Shown piece by piece: positions 17,260-27,500 of a DNA stretch of 39,883 nucleotides. A program made the translations under genes and the position numbers. Origin of the DNA: Candidatus Bacteroides merdipullorum. Its GTDB lineage: Bacteria > Bacteroidota > Bacteroidia > Bacteroidales > Bacteroidaceae. The notes under the pieces were generated by a model. The model saw only the letters and a list, made by a program, of their open reading frames with translations, ran no database searches and had not been told where the DNA came from. Location of the stretch: NCBI GenBank assembly GCA_019116045.1, contig DXCK01000039.1, positions 1-39,883 on the forward strand, given 5' to 3'. Position 1 is the first letter of the stretch. Each line of letters begins with the position of its first letter.

Positions 17260-18708
17260 ATGAAAACATTATTTTCTTATATGAAGTTCATCCTTCTGGC
17301 GATAGCACTTGGTTGGCAATCGTGCTCGGATGATAAGGTAGAAGGGGCGGAGTTCTCTCTTAGCCGTGACGGGCAGGAGGTGACGGAGCTGACCTTCGGG
17401 TATAGCGACATGTATATGCTGGTGACGCTGACGTCGAATACCGGTTGGTCGTTGAACAGCAACCAGCCGTGGTGCACGCTGTCCAACGTGTCGGGTGAGG
17501 CCACGACGGGGCAGACTATCCGCGTGGCTGTGCAGCAGAACACGACGGGACAGACGCGCACTGCCCAACTGACCTTCGATGCGGGCGGCAATGTGCGCCA
17601 ATACACCGTGACGCAGACGGCCGAGGGGGCCGACACCTATCCCGCAGGCATGGAAGAAGATGCCTTGGAGTGGGCACGCAGCATCTATGCGGGCATCAAC
17701 CTGGGCAACACGCTGGAGTCGACCGGAGGCGAGACGGCCTGGGGCGCTCCGCTGACTTCGCAGGCCATCATTGACTATATGAAGGAGATGGGTTTCGACG
17801 CCGTGCGCCTGCCGTGTTCGTGGAATCAATACCTGGAGGCAGACGGGCTGACCGTGCAGCCTTCGTGGATGGCGCGGGTGAAGGAAGTGGTGGACTACTG
17901 CATCAATGCCGACATGCACGTGATGCTGAACATCCACTGGGACGGCGGCTGGATGCAGGAGCACTGCGATGCTTCCGTGGATACGGAGGAGACCATTGCC
18001 GGCATCGAGAGCAAGCTCTATAACATCTGGACGCAGATTGCCACGACGTTCCGCGATTACGACGGGCGCCTGGCCTTTGCGGGCGCGAACGAGCCGGCGG
18101 TAAGTAACCGTGACGACATGTATGTCCTGGCCCGCTACGAACAGGCTTTCGTGGATGCCGTGCGTGCCACGGGCGGAAACAACACTTGGCGAAATCTCAT
18201 CGTGCAGGGCCCTAACACGAACATCGACTACACGGACTTGTGGATGGAACTGCCCGAAGACCCGACGCCTGGCCGCCTGATGGTGGAAGTGCACCACTAT
18301 CCCTACAACTTCACCATCAACGAAGACCCGGAGACTTGCACTTACTTCTGGGGTGAGCCTTACGCGCAGTACGGGCCGGTGGACGAAGGCTATCAGGAGG
18401 ATTACAACATCAGCCAGTTTGCCAAGATGCAGGCGCGCTTCGTGGAGCGGGGTATTCCTGTCATTCTGGGCGAATACGGCGTGGCTTACCGCACGCATCC
18501 CGATCCCACGTTGCAAAGCGTGTGCGAGGATTCGGAGGGTTATTACTTGGGTCATGTGGCACGGGAGGCCAAGAACCACGGCTTGGTGCCTTTCTTGTGG
18601 GACACTCCGGGATGCAGGCTCTACGACCGCACGACTTTGCAGATTGTCCTGCCTACTATCTACGACCAGTTGATGGCTGGTCATGAGGCCGGTCAGTATC
18701 CTTTCTGA
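17260..18708 (+). CDS. BACON-domain GH5 endoglucanase lipoprotein (GH5_4-like, possible xyloglucanase)
   Basis: The protein has 482 residues. The start at 17260 follows GAAAGAA and gives a lipoprotein signal with Cys22 (GWQSC); the frame is open from 17203, but that part overlaps the hairpin. A BACON domain spans about 30-121 ('TSNTGWSLNSNQPWCTLS' to 'RQYTVTQTAEG'). The GH5 barrel runs from about 133 to the end, with 'YAGINLGNTLE', 'DAVRLPCSW', acid/base Glu278 in 'GANEPA', 'VEVHHYPY' and nucleophile Glu405 in 'LGEYGV'. BACON plus GH5_4 is the layout of cell-surface endo-xyloglucanases of Bacteroides. Mixed-linkage or other beta-glucans remain possible. It is the last gene of the operon, followed by a terminator. 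Confidence 0.9.
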   Translation: MKTLFSYMKFILLAIALGWQSCSDDKVEGAEFSLSRDGQEVTELTFGYSDMYMLVTLTSNTGWSLNSNQPWCTLSNVSGEATTGQTIRVAVQQNTTGQTRTAQLTFDAGGNVRQYTVTQTAEGADTYPAGMEEDALEWARSIYAGINLGNTLESTGGETAWGAPLTSQAIIDYMKEMGFDAVRLPCSWNQYLEADGLTVQPSWMARVKEVVDYCINADMHVMLNIHWDGGWMQEHCDASVDTEETIAGIESKLYNIWTQIATTFRDYDGRLAFAGANEPAVSNRDDMYVLARYEQAFVDAVRATGGNNTWRNLIVQGPNTNIDYTDLWMELPEDPTPGRLMVEVHHYPYNFTINEDPETCTYFWGEPYAQYGPVDEGYQEDYNISQFAKMQARFVERGIPVILGEYGVAYRTHPDPTLQSVCEDSEGYYLGHVAREAKNHGLVPFLWDTPGCRLYDRTTLQIVLPTIYDQLMAGHEAGQYPF

Positions 18709-18738
18709 CGCGGTGTATAAGGACCTCATTATTGACAG

Positions 18739-18773
18739 CAGAGGCACGCCCGACAGGACGTGCCTCTGTTTTT
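18739..18773 (+). terminator. Rho-independent terminator after the GH5 gene
   Basis: A perfect 10-bp stem, CAGAGGCACG (18739-18748) with CGTGCCTCTG (18759-18768), has a 10-base loop and five T directly after it. It closes the SusC-SusD-SGBP-GH5 operon and separates it from the convergent SusD-like gene ending at 18814. Confidence 0.9.
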
Positions 18774-18813
18774 GTGGGCTGTGCCCGGCGCGTTTCCGCC
18801 GGTCGGCCGCGGT

Positions 18814-20712
18814 TTAGTAGCCCGGGTTCTGCACCAGGTTGGGGTTTACCTGAATCTGGTCCAGGGGGATGGCCAGCCAGTAGTTTTTGGGGGCAACGAA
18901 GTTGCGCGTGCCGCCCTCTTTCATGTCTGTCAGTTGGTAGAACTCTTCGGCGGTGGTTCCGGCCAGGTTCCAGGCTTTTTGGGTGCGCATCATTTCGGTC
19001 TCGGCAATCTTCCAGCGGCGGATGTCGTGGAAGCGGCGTCCTTCCATGGCGAACTCGATGCTGCGCTTGTCGTGCAGCACTTCGCGCAGTTTTTCGCCGG
19101 TGGGTATGCCTCCGGCCAGGGCCCATGAGTCTTCGAAGTTGGGCAGGCCGCTGCGGTTGCGCACTTTGTTGAGGTAGGTCAGGCTGAGGGCGCTGAGGCT
19201 TCCGTTGTATTCGAAGTCGGCTTCGGCGTAGCTCAGGTACATTTCGGCCAGTCGGATGAAGGGAAATGCGTAAGAGCTGTTGGTGTAGGTCTTGCTGTTC
19301 CAGTCATACGAGTCTTTGATGGACACCCACTTCTGGCAGTAGTAGCCGTTGTCGCTCTGGTATTCGTGGCTGACGTCGCCGTCGTTCTGCTGTTCTTCGC
19401 CCCGGCGGCAGTGCAGGATGCGCGTCCCGCCTTGTATTTCGTATTCGCCCCGGTCGAAGCCCACGGAGGCGTAGAAGCGCGGTTCGCGGTTGCGGTGGAA
19501 GCGGACGGTGCTGTCGCCCGGTGCTATTTCGTAGGGGTCGAGGTTTTGTGTTTCGGGGTCGTCGTCCCAGGGCAGCCCGTTCTTGGTGTAATAGCGGCTG
19601 ATGCAGTCGAAGGTGGGGAAGAGGTATCCTCGGAATCCTTCGCCCGAGTAGTGGTCGATGCCGATGCGTGGCCCCATGTTCTTGATGCTGTAGCTCAGGT
19701 CGCTTTGGTTGCCGTAGCCGAAGAGCACTTCGTTCCAGTTGTCCATGTTAAACTCGCCCGAAGGTCCGGTGAAGGTGTAGTGGTAGTTGTCTTTTCCTTC
19801 CTTGGGGTCGGTGGTGGCGTTTCCATAGAGTTTGTATCCGTTCTGTTCGCAGAAGTCGATGGCTTCTTTGGCGGCGTCCATGGCCCGTTTCCATTTCTCG
19901 CGGTCGTAGCTTTGGTTGATGAGGTTCGTGCCGTCGGGGTTCTTGAAGTCGGCGTAGAACTCAGAGTTTCCGTTCACCAGGGGCGATGCGGCGTAGAGCA
20001 GCAGTCTTGCCTTGAAGGCCAGCGCGGCGGCGGCAGTGGCGCGGTTGTAGTGTCCGGTGTCGTTCCAGCGTGCGGGCAGCAGTTGGGCGGCTTCGGTGTA
20101 TTTGTCGGCTATGAAGTCGACACACTCGTCGTAGGTCGAACGCGGGACGTTCATGTCGGCGGGGCTGCCGTTGACGGATATTTCGCTTTTCACCAGCACG
20201 ATGGGGCCGTAATACTCCAGCATGATTTGGTGGTAGTAGCCGATAAGGAAGAGTGCCTCGCCTTTGAAGTAGTTGAGGTTTTCGGGCGTGATGTCGGGCA
20301 CGCGGTCGATGTTGTTCAGCACGTTGTAGCAGTAACGGATGCCTTCCCAGACGAGCTTGCTGACGTAGCCCGTGGGGTAGGAGGCGGCGTTGTTGCTCCA
20401 CAGCGAGTAGTAGGTCGACGTGGCCGATTCGCTGCCGTAGGCCAGGCTTTTCCAGTGGAAGTAGCGCACGGAGCCGTACCAGCCTGTGACGAAGTCGTTG
20501 CCGGCCGTCCAGTCGGGGAACTGTTGGGGGTGGAAATAGTTGGGTATTTCTTTGTAGCAGGTCAGCACCATCTGTTCGGCCTGGTTCTGCGTCTTGTAGA
20601 TGTCGTCTATCGTGGCCGAGCTTTGGGGCACCACGTCCAGAAATTCGCAGGCGCCCAGTGTCAGGCAGGCGGTTGCCACGGCCAGTGTTTGGTATAGTTT
20701 GTTTCTTTTCAT
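18814..20712 (-). CDS. SusD-like lipoprotein of a second SusC/SusD pair
   Basis: The protein has 632 residues from the ATG at 20712 (MKRNKLYQTLAVATACLTLGAC, Cys22 acylated). The frame is open to 20841, but that extension is highly charged and lacks a signal. Family features include 'CEFLDVVPQSSATIDDIY', the helix pair 'NYFKGEALFLIGYYHQIMLEYYGPIVL' (part of the SusD core, near residues 140-170), and the C-terminal RagB/SusD region with 'FAMEGRRFHDIRRW' and the usual end 'VQNPGY'. It is longer than the other SusD in the window (543). It lies 150 bases downstream of its SusC partner and is the last gene of that unit; no enzyme gene accompanies it here. Confidence 0.95.
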   Translation of the reverse strand: MKRNKLYQTLAVATACLTLGACEFLDVVPQSSATIDDIYKTQNQAEQMVLTCYKEIPNYFHPQQFPDWTAGNDFVTGWYGSVRYFHWKSLAYGSESATSTYYSLWSNNAASYPTGYVSKLVWEGIRYCYNVLNNIDRVPDITPENLNYFKGEALFLIGYYHQIMLEYYGPIVLVKSEISVNGSPADMNVPRSTYDECVDFIADKYTEAAQLLPARWNDTGHYNRATAAAALAFKARLLLYAASPLVNGNSEFYADFKNPDGTNLINQSYDREKWKRAMDAAKEAIDFCEQNGYKLYGNATTDPKEGKDNYHYTFTGPSGEFNMDNWNEVLFGYGNQSDLSYSIKNMGPRIGIDHYSGEGFRGYLFPTFDCISRYYTKNGLPWDDDPETQNLDPYEIAPGDSTVRFHRNREPRFYASVGFDRGEYEIQGGTRILHCRRGEEQQNDGDVSHEYQSDNGYYCQKWVSIKDSYDWNSKTYTNSSYAFPFIRLAEMYLSYAEADFEYNGSLSALSLTYLNKVRNRSGLPNFEDSWALAGGIPTGEKLREVLHDKRSIEFAMEGRRFHDIRRWKIAETEMMRTQKAWNLAGTTAEEFYQLTDMKEGGTRNFVAPKNYWLAIPLDQIQVNPNLVQNPGY

Positions 20713-20862
20713 AAATCTGCTTCTTGTTGTTTTGGTTTTCTTCTTGTTTCTTATTGGTTTATGTTTCTGTTCCGGTGCCGGATTGCCGGGTGTGCGGACG
20801 AGGCTTGCTTCCGGCGGACGCGAGCCGTGCTTCTTCCGCACGCCGTCTCCGGGCGCATCGGT

Positions 20863-23800
20863 TTAGTAGTGGAACTGTACGCCGATTTTCACCGTGCGCT
20901 GCAACGGGTATTTCAGTCCGTTGCCGCTGCCCATTTCGGGGTCCCAGGCATCGAAGGGCGAGAACGTCAGCAGGTTGGTGCCGGCCACGTAGGCGCGCAG
21001 CCAGGGGGTGAAGGTGTAGCCCACTTCGGCCGTCTTCAGTCGCAGGTAGGCTGCGTTGCGCAGGTAGAAGGTGCTGGGCTGGATGTTGTTTTCGAGGAAG
21101 TTCGAGGTCAGGCGCGGGTAGGCGGCGTTGGCCACGTTGTTCGACTCGGACCAGTGGTTGTCCACAATGGCCTGCGAGATGTTGTAGCCCTGGTGTGCGG
21201 CGTCGGCAAAGGGATGGTGGTCTTCCATCATCAGGCTGACTTTGGCTGCGCCCTGGAACATGACGGAGAAGTCCCACTTCTTCCACTTCAGCGTGCCTCC
21301 GAAGCCGTAGACGATTTCCGGGATTTCGGGGTTTCCGATGGTCGTGATGTCGTTGCCGTCAATCTTGTTGTCGCCGTTCAGGTCTTTGTACTTGATGTCG
21401 CCCACCGTATAGTTGGAGAGGGTCTGTACGGGCGAGTTGTCAATCTCTTCTTGCGACGTGAACAGTCCTTCGGCAATGTATCCGCGCAGGCTGTTCACCG
21501 GATGGCCGATTTCCGAATAGTACGGTTCTACGTTCGACGGTTCGTCCTTGTCCACCACCTCGTTGTGTGCGTAGGTGAAGCTGCCGTGCAGGCTCAGTGT
21601 GACGTCTTTTTTCAGCACTTTGTTGTAGGTCAGGCTCATGTCCACGCCCATGTTTTTCACCTTGCCGATGTTGGCATACGGCAGTTTGTCGGCAAAGCCC
21701 ACGGTCGAGGGGATGGAGCGGCGTTGCATGAAGATGCCCGAACGGTCTTCGTGGAAGTAGTCGATGCTGAAGTCCAGCGATTCGAGCAGCGAGAGGTCCA
21801 AACCTACGTTCAGCTTCTTCGATTTTTCCCAAGTGGCGTCGGGGTTTCCGTAGACGTTAATCAGCGGTCCGCTGGCTTTTCCGTAGTCCGAGCCGTACCA
21901 GTAGTTCAGCGAGTTGCCCAGCGACACTTCCGTCAAGTAGGGGAAACGCGTCCCAAGGGCGTCGTTACCGGCCAGACCGTAGGTGGCGCGCAGCTTCAGG
22001 TTGTTGACCACCTTCTTCAGCGGTTCGAAGAAGCGTTCGTTCGACACAGTCCAGCCCACAGCGATGGCGGGGAAGAAGCCGAAGCGGTGGCCTTCCATGA
22101 AGTTCTCCGAGCCGTTGTAGCCGAAGGTGGCTTCCACCAGGTAGCGCAGGTCGTAGTTGTAGGTCAAACGTCCGGCCAGACCCTGTTGACGGTAGGGCAG
22201 CAGTTCCTTCTCCGTGCCACCGTTTTTGTCATTGCGCGTTTCTTTCATCTGATAGACGAACGTTGCGCCTACGTCGTGCGGGCCGAACGTGCGTGCATAA
22301 TCCAGCTTGCCCTGCAGCGACCACACGCGGTTGGTGGGGTCTTGTCCGGACGATGACTTCATGGCCGTGTTGCCAGCCGTGCCGATGGTCGATGTGGTGT
22401 ACTGGTAGTTGCCGTTGGCATCTACCGTATAGTCGTCCGACACCTTGAAGTAGTAGGGCTGTATCCAGTGGTTCAGCCAACTGTAGCTGTAATTGTAGAA
22501 CGAGGCCAGGCCGCTGATCTTCAGTCCCGGAGTGATGAACTTCAGGTCTTGCTCGATGTTGAAGGCCGTGGTCATGTACACGTAGCTTCGTTCGGTGTAT
22601 CCGCTGCTCATCTTGGCATAAGGGTTGACGTCTACGTTGCCCACGTCCCACGACGTGTTGTTACCGTAGCGCACGAAGGTGTCGCCCGGTTGTGCAGGCA
22701 GCGTGGCCGGGAAGCGGACGGGATTGCCGCGCATCACCAGGTAGAAGAAGTCTTCCACCTGCATCTCGCCGCGCAGGTCGCCCGAGTCGGTGCCGGCAAA
22801 GGGGGCATGGTATTGCGAAATCTGCGCGTTCATGTTCAGGCCGATTTTGGTGGTCGGCGTCAGTCGGGCGTTGACGTTGCTTTGGAACAGGTATTTCTTG
22901 CTGTACATGCCCACGTCCATCACGGCTTCCTTGGGCGAGCGGGTGATACCGTTCTCCAGGAAGATGCCTGCGTTCAGGAAGTAGTCCACGTTCTTGCTGC
23001 CGCCCTGCACCGTCAGGTTGAGGTTCTGGTTGACGGCAAAGTCCTTGAACAGCAGGTGGTACCAGTCGTTGTTCGGGAATAGGTACGGATTGGCGCCGGC
23101 GCGGGTCTTGTCAATCTTGTCCTGGCTGTAGAAAGGGGTATATTCCGTGCCGTTCTGTTTGGCGTCGTTATACTTGGCCTCGTTGTACATCTCCATGTAC
23201 GTCGGTCCGTCGGCCATCTGCTGGATGAAGGTGGGCATGGAGAACGTGTTGTCGAAGCGTATGTCCACGCTCATCTTCTCGGAAATCTTTCCTTGTTTGG
23301 TCGTGATGATGATGACACCGTTGGCACCGCGCGAACCATACAGCGAAGTGGCCGTGGCGTCTTTCAGTACCGAGAACGATGCGATAGACTCGGGAGGTAT
23401 GTTGTTCATCATCGTAGCGTTGATTTCCACACCGTCCAGGATGATGAGCGGTGCCGTGCTCGAGCCGAAGGTAGACACGCCACGGATGTAGAACTCGGCC
23501 TCGTCGTAGCCCGGTTCACCTTTGGTCTGTCGGGCGATGATGCCCGGCACGTTTCCGGCAAACGAGGTGGTCAGGCTGCTGGAGGTCATTTTCAGGTCTT
23601 CGGGCTTTACCGACTGCACGGCGCCCACCAGCGACTCTTTCTTCTGCTTACCAAAACCGACAACCACTACTTCGTCCAGCATCTTTGTGTCCGGCAGCAA
23701 GGGGATGGCCATGAAAGCCGACTTGCCTTTCACGGAGATTTCCTTCGTTTGGTAGCCTATGTAACTGATGACGATGCTGGCATTGGCTGTCACCGGCAAT

Positions 23801-24057
23801 GTGAAAGTCCCGTCCACGTCCGTGATGACACCTTGTCTCTTGCCTTTCTCCACAACGCTGGCGCCGATGATGGCCTCGCCGTTTTCGTCGCAGATGAAAC
23901 CTTTCACGTTTTTTCTGCCGTCGGGCAATATCTCTTCTTCTACAACTGGGTCTGTCTTGCCGGGTTCGCCGTTGTGGCTCCAGCCTGGCAGGGCGAAGGC
24001 TGTCATGCCTAACAGGAACACGGGCAACAAGATACTTTCTTTTGTCTTAATCTTCAT
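20863..24057 (-). CDS. SusC-like TonB-dependent transporter of the second pair
   Basis: This 1064-residue protein has a signal peptide to about residue 27, a carboxypeptidase-regulatory-like domain (about 50-118, 'VKGFICDENGEAIIGASVVE'), a DEVVVVGFG segment from residue 128, a plug with 'PLIILDGVEIN' and 'SRGANGVIIITTKQG', and a barrel ending 'VKIGVQFHY'. It belongs to the same family as the transporter at 10843 but differs widely in sequence, so it likely carries another substrate. It is transcribed away from the SecDF gene and towards the GH5 operon. The 493-base upstream region shows no convincing consensus promoter; TTATTTTG (minus strand, 24130-24137) is the nearest. Confidence 0.96.
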   Translation of the reverse strand: MKIKTKESILLPVFLLGMTAFALPGWSHNGEPGKTDPVVEEEILPDGRKNVKGFICDENGEAIIGASVVEKGKRQGVITDVDGTFTLPVTANASIVISYIGYQTKEISVKGKSAFMAIPLLPDTKMLDEVVVVGFGKQKKESLVGAVQSVKPEDLKMTSSSLTTSFAGNVPGIIARQTKGEPGYDEAEFYIRGVSTFGSSTAPLIILDGVEINATMMNNIPPESIASFSVLKDATATSLYGSRGANGVIIITTKQGKISEKMSVDIRFDNTFSMPTFIQQMADGPTYMEMYNEAKYNDAKQNGTEYTPFYSQDKIDKTRAGANPYLFPNNDWYHLLFKDFAVNQNLNLTVQGGSKNVDYFLNAGIFLENGITRSPKEAVMDVGMYSKKYLFQSNVNARLTPTTKIGLNMNAQISQYHAPFAGTDSGDLRGEMQVEDFFYLVMRGNPVRFPATLPAQPGDTFVRYGNNTSWDVGNVDVNPYAKMSSGYTERSYVYMTTAFNIEQDLKFITPGLKISGLASFYNYSYSWLNHWIQPYYFKVSDDYTVDANGNYQYTTSTIGTAGNTAMKSSSGQDPTNRVWSLQGKLDYARTFGPHDVGATFVYQMKETRNDKNGGTEKELLPYRQQGLAGRLTYNYDLRYLVEATFGYNGSENFMEGHRFGFFPAIAVGWTVSNERFFEPLKKVVNNLKLRATYGLAGNDALGTRFPYLTEVSLGNSLNYWYGSDYGKASGPLINVYGNPDATWEKSKKLNVGLDLSLLESLDFSIDYFHEDRSGIFMQRRSIPSTVGFADKLPYANIGKVKNMGVDMSLTYNKVLKKDVTLSLHGSFTYAHNEVVDKDEPSNVEPYYSEIGHPVNSLRGYIAEGLFTSQEEIDNSPVQTLSNYTVGDIKYKDLNGDNKIDGNDITTIGNPEIPEIVYGFGGTLKWKKWDFSVMFQGAAKVSLMMEDHHPFADAAHQGYNISQAIVDNHWSESNNVANAAYPRLTSNFLENNIQPSTFYLRNAAYLRLKTAEVGYTFTPWLRAYVAGTNLLTFSPFDAWDPEMGSGNGLKYPLQRTVKIGVQFHY

Positions 24058-24550
24058 AATAATACCTTTTTTTTAGTCTTAGGTTCGTGTTGGTTGGTGA
24101 TGAAACTTGTGCACTTGTTTTTTCGAACGCAAAATAACGGCGTGCTTGTTACATGTTTGTGTGGCTCTTGTTTCGATTTTATTAAGAGATTGTTTCAAAA
24201 TTTGGCTATGTTCGCGCTGTTTTCGGGGTAATTGTAAAGATTTCGTAAGAGAAAAGAACCTGTCCTTGAGGTGGTGGCGAAGACGGCGGAAGACAGTTGG
24301 GCTTCGGCGCTTTATCGCACGGCTTGTTGGGAATCTGTGGCCGGCCAGTGGGGGTACATCGTGTTGCCATCAGTTACCGGGTCTGAGGATATCGGCTTCT
24401 TCCCCTGATGCGGGCGGCAACTTTTGATACGTGCCTTTAAGCCTCTGAAAGTGGAAGTGCAGGCTGTCACTTCCCGTCGGGAGCGGAGAAAGACAAAAGG
24501 GGCGCATCCCGAAGGAAGCGCCCCTTTTTCAGACGATATGATTGTGTCTT
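24058..24550. other. Region upstream of the second SusC gene
   Basis: These 493 bases hold no gene that can be supported. Near the SusC start they are A/T-rich. A near-consensus -7 box (TTATTTTG, minus strand, 24130-24137, one mismatch) is the best promoter candidate. A small hairpin, GGAAGTG/CACTTCC (24453-24474), and the SecDF terminator (24495-24529) lie at the far end. The interval 24240-24440 is G/C-richer and shows nothing recognisable. Confidence 0.5.
24495..24529 (-). terminator. Terminator after secDF, probably bidirectional
   Basis: GGGGCGC (24499-24505) pairs with GCGCCCC (24518-24524). The stem is flanked by AAAA on one side and TTTTT on the other, so it forms a terminator with a U-tract on either strand. 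It starts 22 bases after the SecDF stop codon. Confidence 0.85.
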
Positions 24551-27500
24551 TTATTTGGCTGCGGGAGCCGGTTCGATGCCTTTGCCGGCATCACGCTTCT
24601 TGCGCATCATGGCGTAAGCAATGGGCGAACCGATAAACAGAGATGAGAACGTACCGATTACCACACCCAGAATCATGGCGAACGAGAAGCTGCGGATGCT
24701 CTCACCGCCCAAGAAGAAGATGACAACCAGTACAATCAACGTGGACGAACCGGTGAACAACGTACGCGTCAACGTCGAGTTCAGCGAGTCGTTGAACAGT
24801 TGGTAGCTGTTGCGCTTCGGGTAAAGGTGCAAGAACTCGCGCACGCGGTCGAAGATTACCACCTTATCGTTGATGGAGTAACCAATGGCAGTCAGGATAG
24901 CGCCCACAAACGTCTGGTCGATTTCCATCGAGAACGGCAGTATGCCCCAGAACATAGCGTAGATACCCAAAATGCCCAGCGTGTCGAAAGCCAGCGCGGC
25001 AATGGAGCCGATACTGAATGCAATGTTGCGGAAGCGGAACAAGATGTACAGGCCGATGGCAATCAGGGCGAAGAATACGGCCCAGAAAGCAGCCACCGTC
25101 GTGTCATCCGCGATGCTCGGGCCTACCTTTTGCGAACTGATGATGGTGCCACCCTCTTGGTTGTCGCGGTCTACGAATTGCTCCAGCGTCGTGCCTTCTG
25201 TCAGCAATGGCTTCAGCAGTTCATACAGTTTGGCTTCAATCTCCGTATCCACATTGCTTCCCTCTTCCGCGATGCGGTAGTTGGTACTGATACGCATCGT
25301 CCGTCCGTCCGTACCGATGGCGATGACGCTGACGTTGGCGTCGCCCATGTTGCCTTCCATCAGCTCACGCACCTGTTCAGGCTCCGTCGGTTTGTCGAAG
25401 CGCACCTGATAGTTGCGGCCGCCCGTGAAGTCAATGCTCTGGCTCAATCCACGGATACCTAAGAAGCCTGCCCACAGCACTACGAATACAATAGTGCCCA
25501 CAGCCCATGTCTTGTTGCGGCCCATGAAGTCGAAGTGAGTGTCTTGCAGCACACCGCGGGACAGCTTTGTCTCGAACGTCAAGTGTTGCCACTTATCCTT
25601 GCCCATGAAATAGTCGTACACCAGACGGGTCAGATAAACAGCCGTGAAGAACGAAATGGCGATACCGATAATCTGTGTCGTAGCAAATCCGCGGATGGGT
25701 CCCGTACCGAAGTAGAACAGAATGATACCCGTGATGATTGAAGTAAAGTTGGAGTCAAAGATGGCCGAGAAAGCGTTCTTGTAACCATCGTGCAGGGCCA
25801 TCTTTACCGTCTTGCCATTACGCAGCTCTTCTTTCGTACGCTCGTAAATCAGCACGTTTGCGTCCACCGCCATACCGATAGCCAGCACCATACCTGCAAT
25901 ACCACTCATGGTCAGTGCAGCCTGGAACGAGGTCAGGATACCGAAGGTGAAGAACACGTTCAGCAGTAAGGCGCCATTTACCACCATGCCGGGGATGAAG
26001 CCGTACATGGAGCACGTATACACCATCAGAAGGATGAAGGCCACCACGCACGAGATGAAGCCGGCCTGGATGGAGGCAGCACCCAGCGACGGGCCTACGA
26101 TGTCTTCCTGCACGATGTGCGCCGGAGCGGGCATCTTACCGGAACGCAGCACGTTGGCCAAGTCCTTGGTCTGATCGGGCGTAAAGCTACCGGTGATGAC
26201 CGAGCTGCCGCCCGTGATTTCATTCTGTACTGTCGGGGCGGAATATACATAACCGTCCAGCACGATGGCAATGCTACGGCCGATGTTCTGCTTGGTCAGT
26301 TGGGCCCAGCGGCGTGCGCCGTCGTTGTTCATGGTCATGTTGACGCAGGGTTTGCCGTATTGGTCGTAGTCGTCGCTGGCGGTAGAGATAACGTCACCTT
26401 CCAGCGGGGCACGGCCGTCGCGCTGTGTCGAGCGGATGGCATACAATTCGAAGGTCTGCTTTTTCGGGTCATAATCCGAAGCGGCGACACCCCATTTCAG
26501 ACGCAAGTCTTTGGGGAATCCTGCTTTGACTTCCGGCATGGCCAGGTAGCGGTTGATTTCCGCCGTATCCTTATAGTTGGCGAAACCTACGATGGGGCTT
26601 TGCGCACTGGGATTGAGTGAGAGAATGGCCAGCAGCGGGTTTTGTTTCTTGTAGGCTTCCAAGTCGGTAGCAGTGTTGGCTGTTTCGCCTTTCAGTGCAG
26701 CGGCCAGGCTGTCGGCTGTGCTGATGTTTTTTTCTTCCTTCACGGCCGGGGTTGCAGTGCTGTCTTGCTGAGCCTTTTCAGCGTTTTCTTGCAGGCTCAG
26801 AATCGAGTGCAGCTTGCTGTCGGCGGTTTGCAGGTAGGGGACTACGTCTCTGGCATTGTAAGTTTCCCAGAATTCCAGGTTGGCCGAACCTTGTAGTAAT
26901 TTTCTTACACGTTCGGGCTCTTTGATGCCAGGCAGTTCTACCATGATGCGGCCCAAGTTGTCGGACAGACTTTGGATATTGGGCTGTACTACGCCGAAGC
27001 GGTCGATACGTGTGCGCAGCACGTTGTATGAGTTGTCGATGGCTGCCTGCACTTCTTCGCGCAGTACTCTTTCCACTTCTTTGTCGGTGGATTGCTGATT
27101 GACCTTGTCTTTCAGTTGCTGGGTGGCGAACAATTGTGCGAGGTTTGCTTCAGGTGCCAGTCTGTGATATTCCCGGATGAACAGGGTAATCACGTCTTCT
27201 TGACTGGTTTTGGCCTGCTGGGCAGCATTGCTCAGGGCTTGGTTGAAGGCTTCGTCTGGCTTGTTGTCGGCCAGCAGTCGGATGACGTCGGGCACTGATA
27301 CTTCCAGGATGACGTTCATACCGCCTTTCAAGTCCAAACCTAAACTGATTTCCATCTCACGACAATCTTTCAGGGTCCAGTTGCCGAAGTACACTTTCTC
27401 GTTGGCCAGTGAGTCCAGGTAGTCTTGTTCCACTTGTGCATCCCCTTTCGCATATTCTTTCGCCTTGTTTGTGTAGTGGCGAGTGACAAAAGAGAAGGAC

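Noticed and set aside
19366..20697. 443-codon open frame on the plus strand
   Set aside because: It lies entirely antisense to the clear SusD-like gene, its protein is low in complexity (Val, Gly, Ala, Phe) and it has no domain; it is a by-product of G/C-rich third positions.
20761..22356. 531-codon open frame on the plus strand
   Set aside because: It is antisense to the second SusC-like gene and resembles no protein.
24453..24474. Hairpin GGAAGTG/CACTTCC as a terminator
   Set aside because: It is short, has no U-tract, and the real terminator of secDF lies at 24495-24529.
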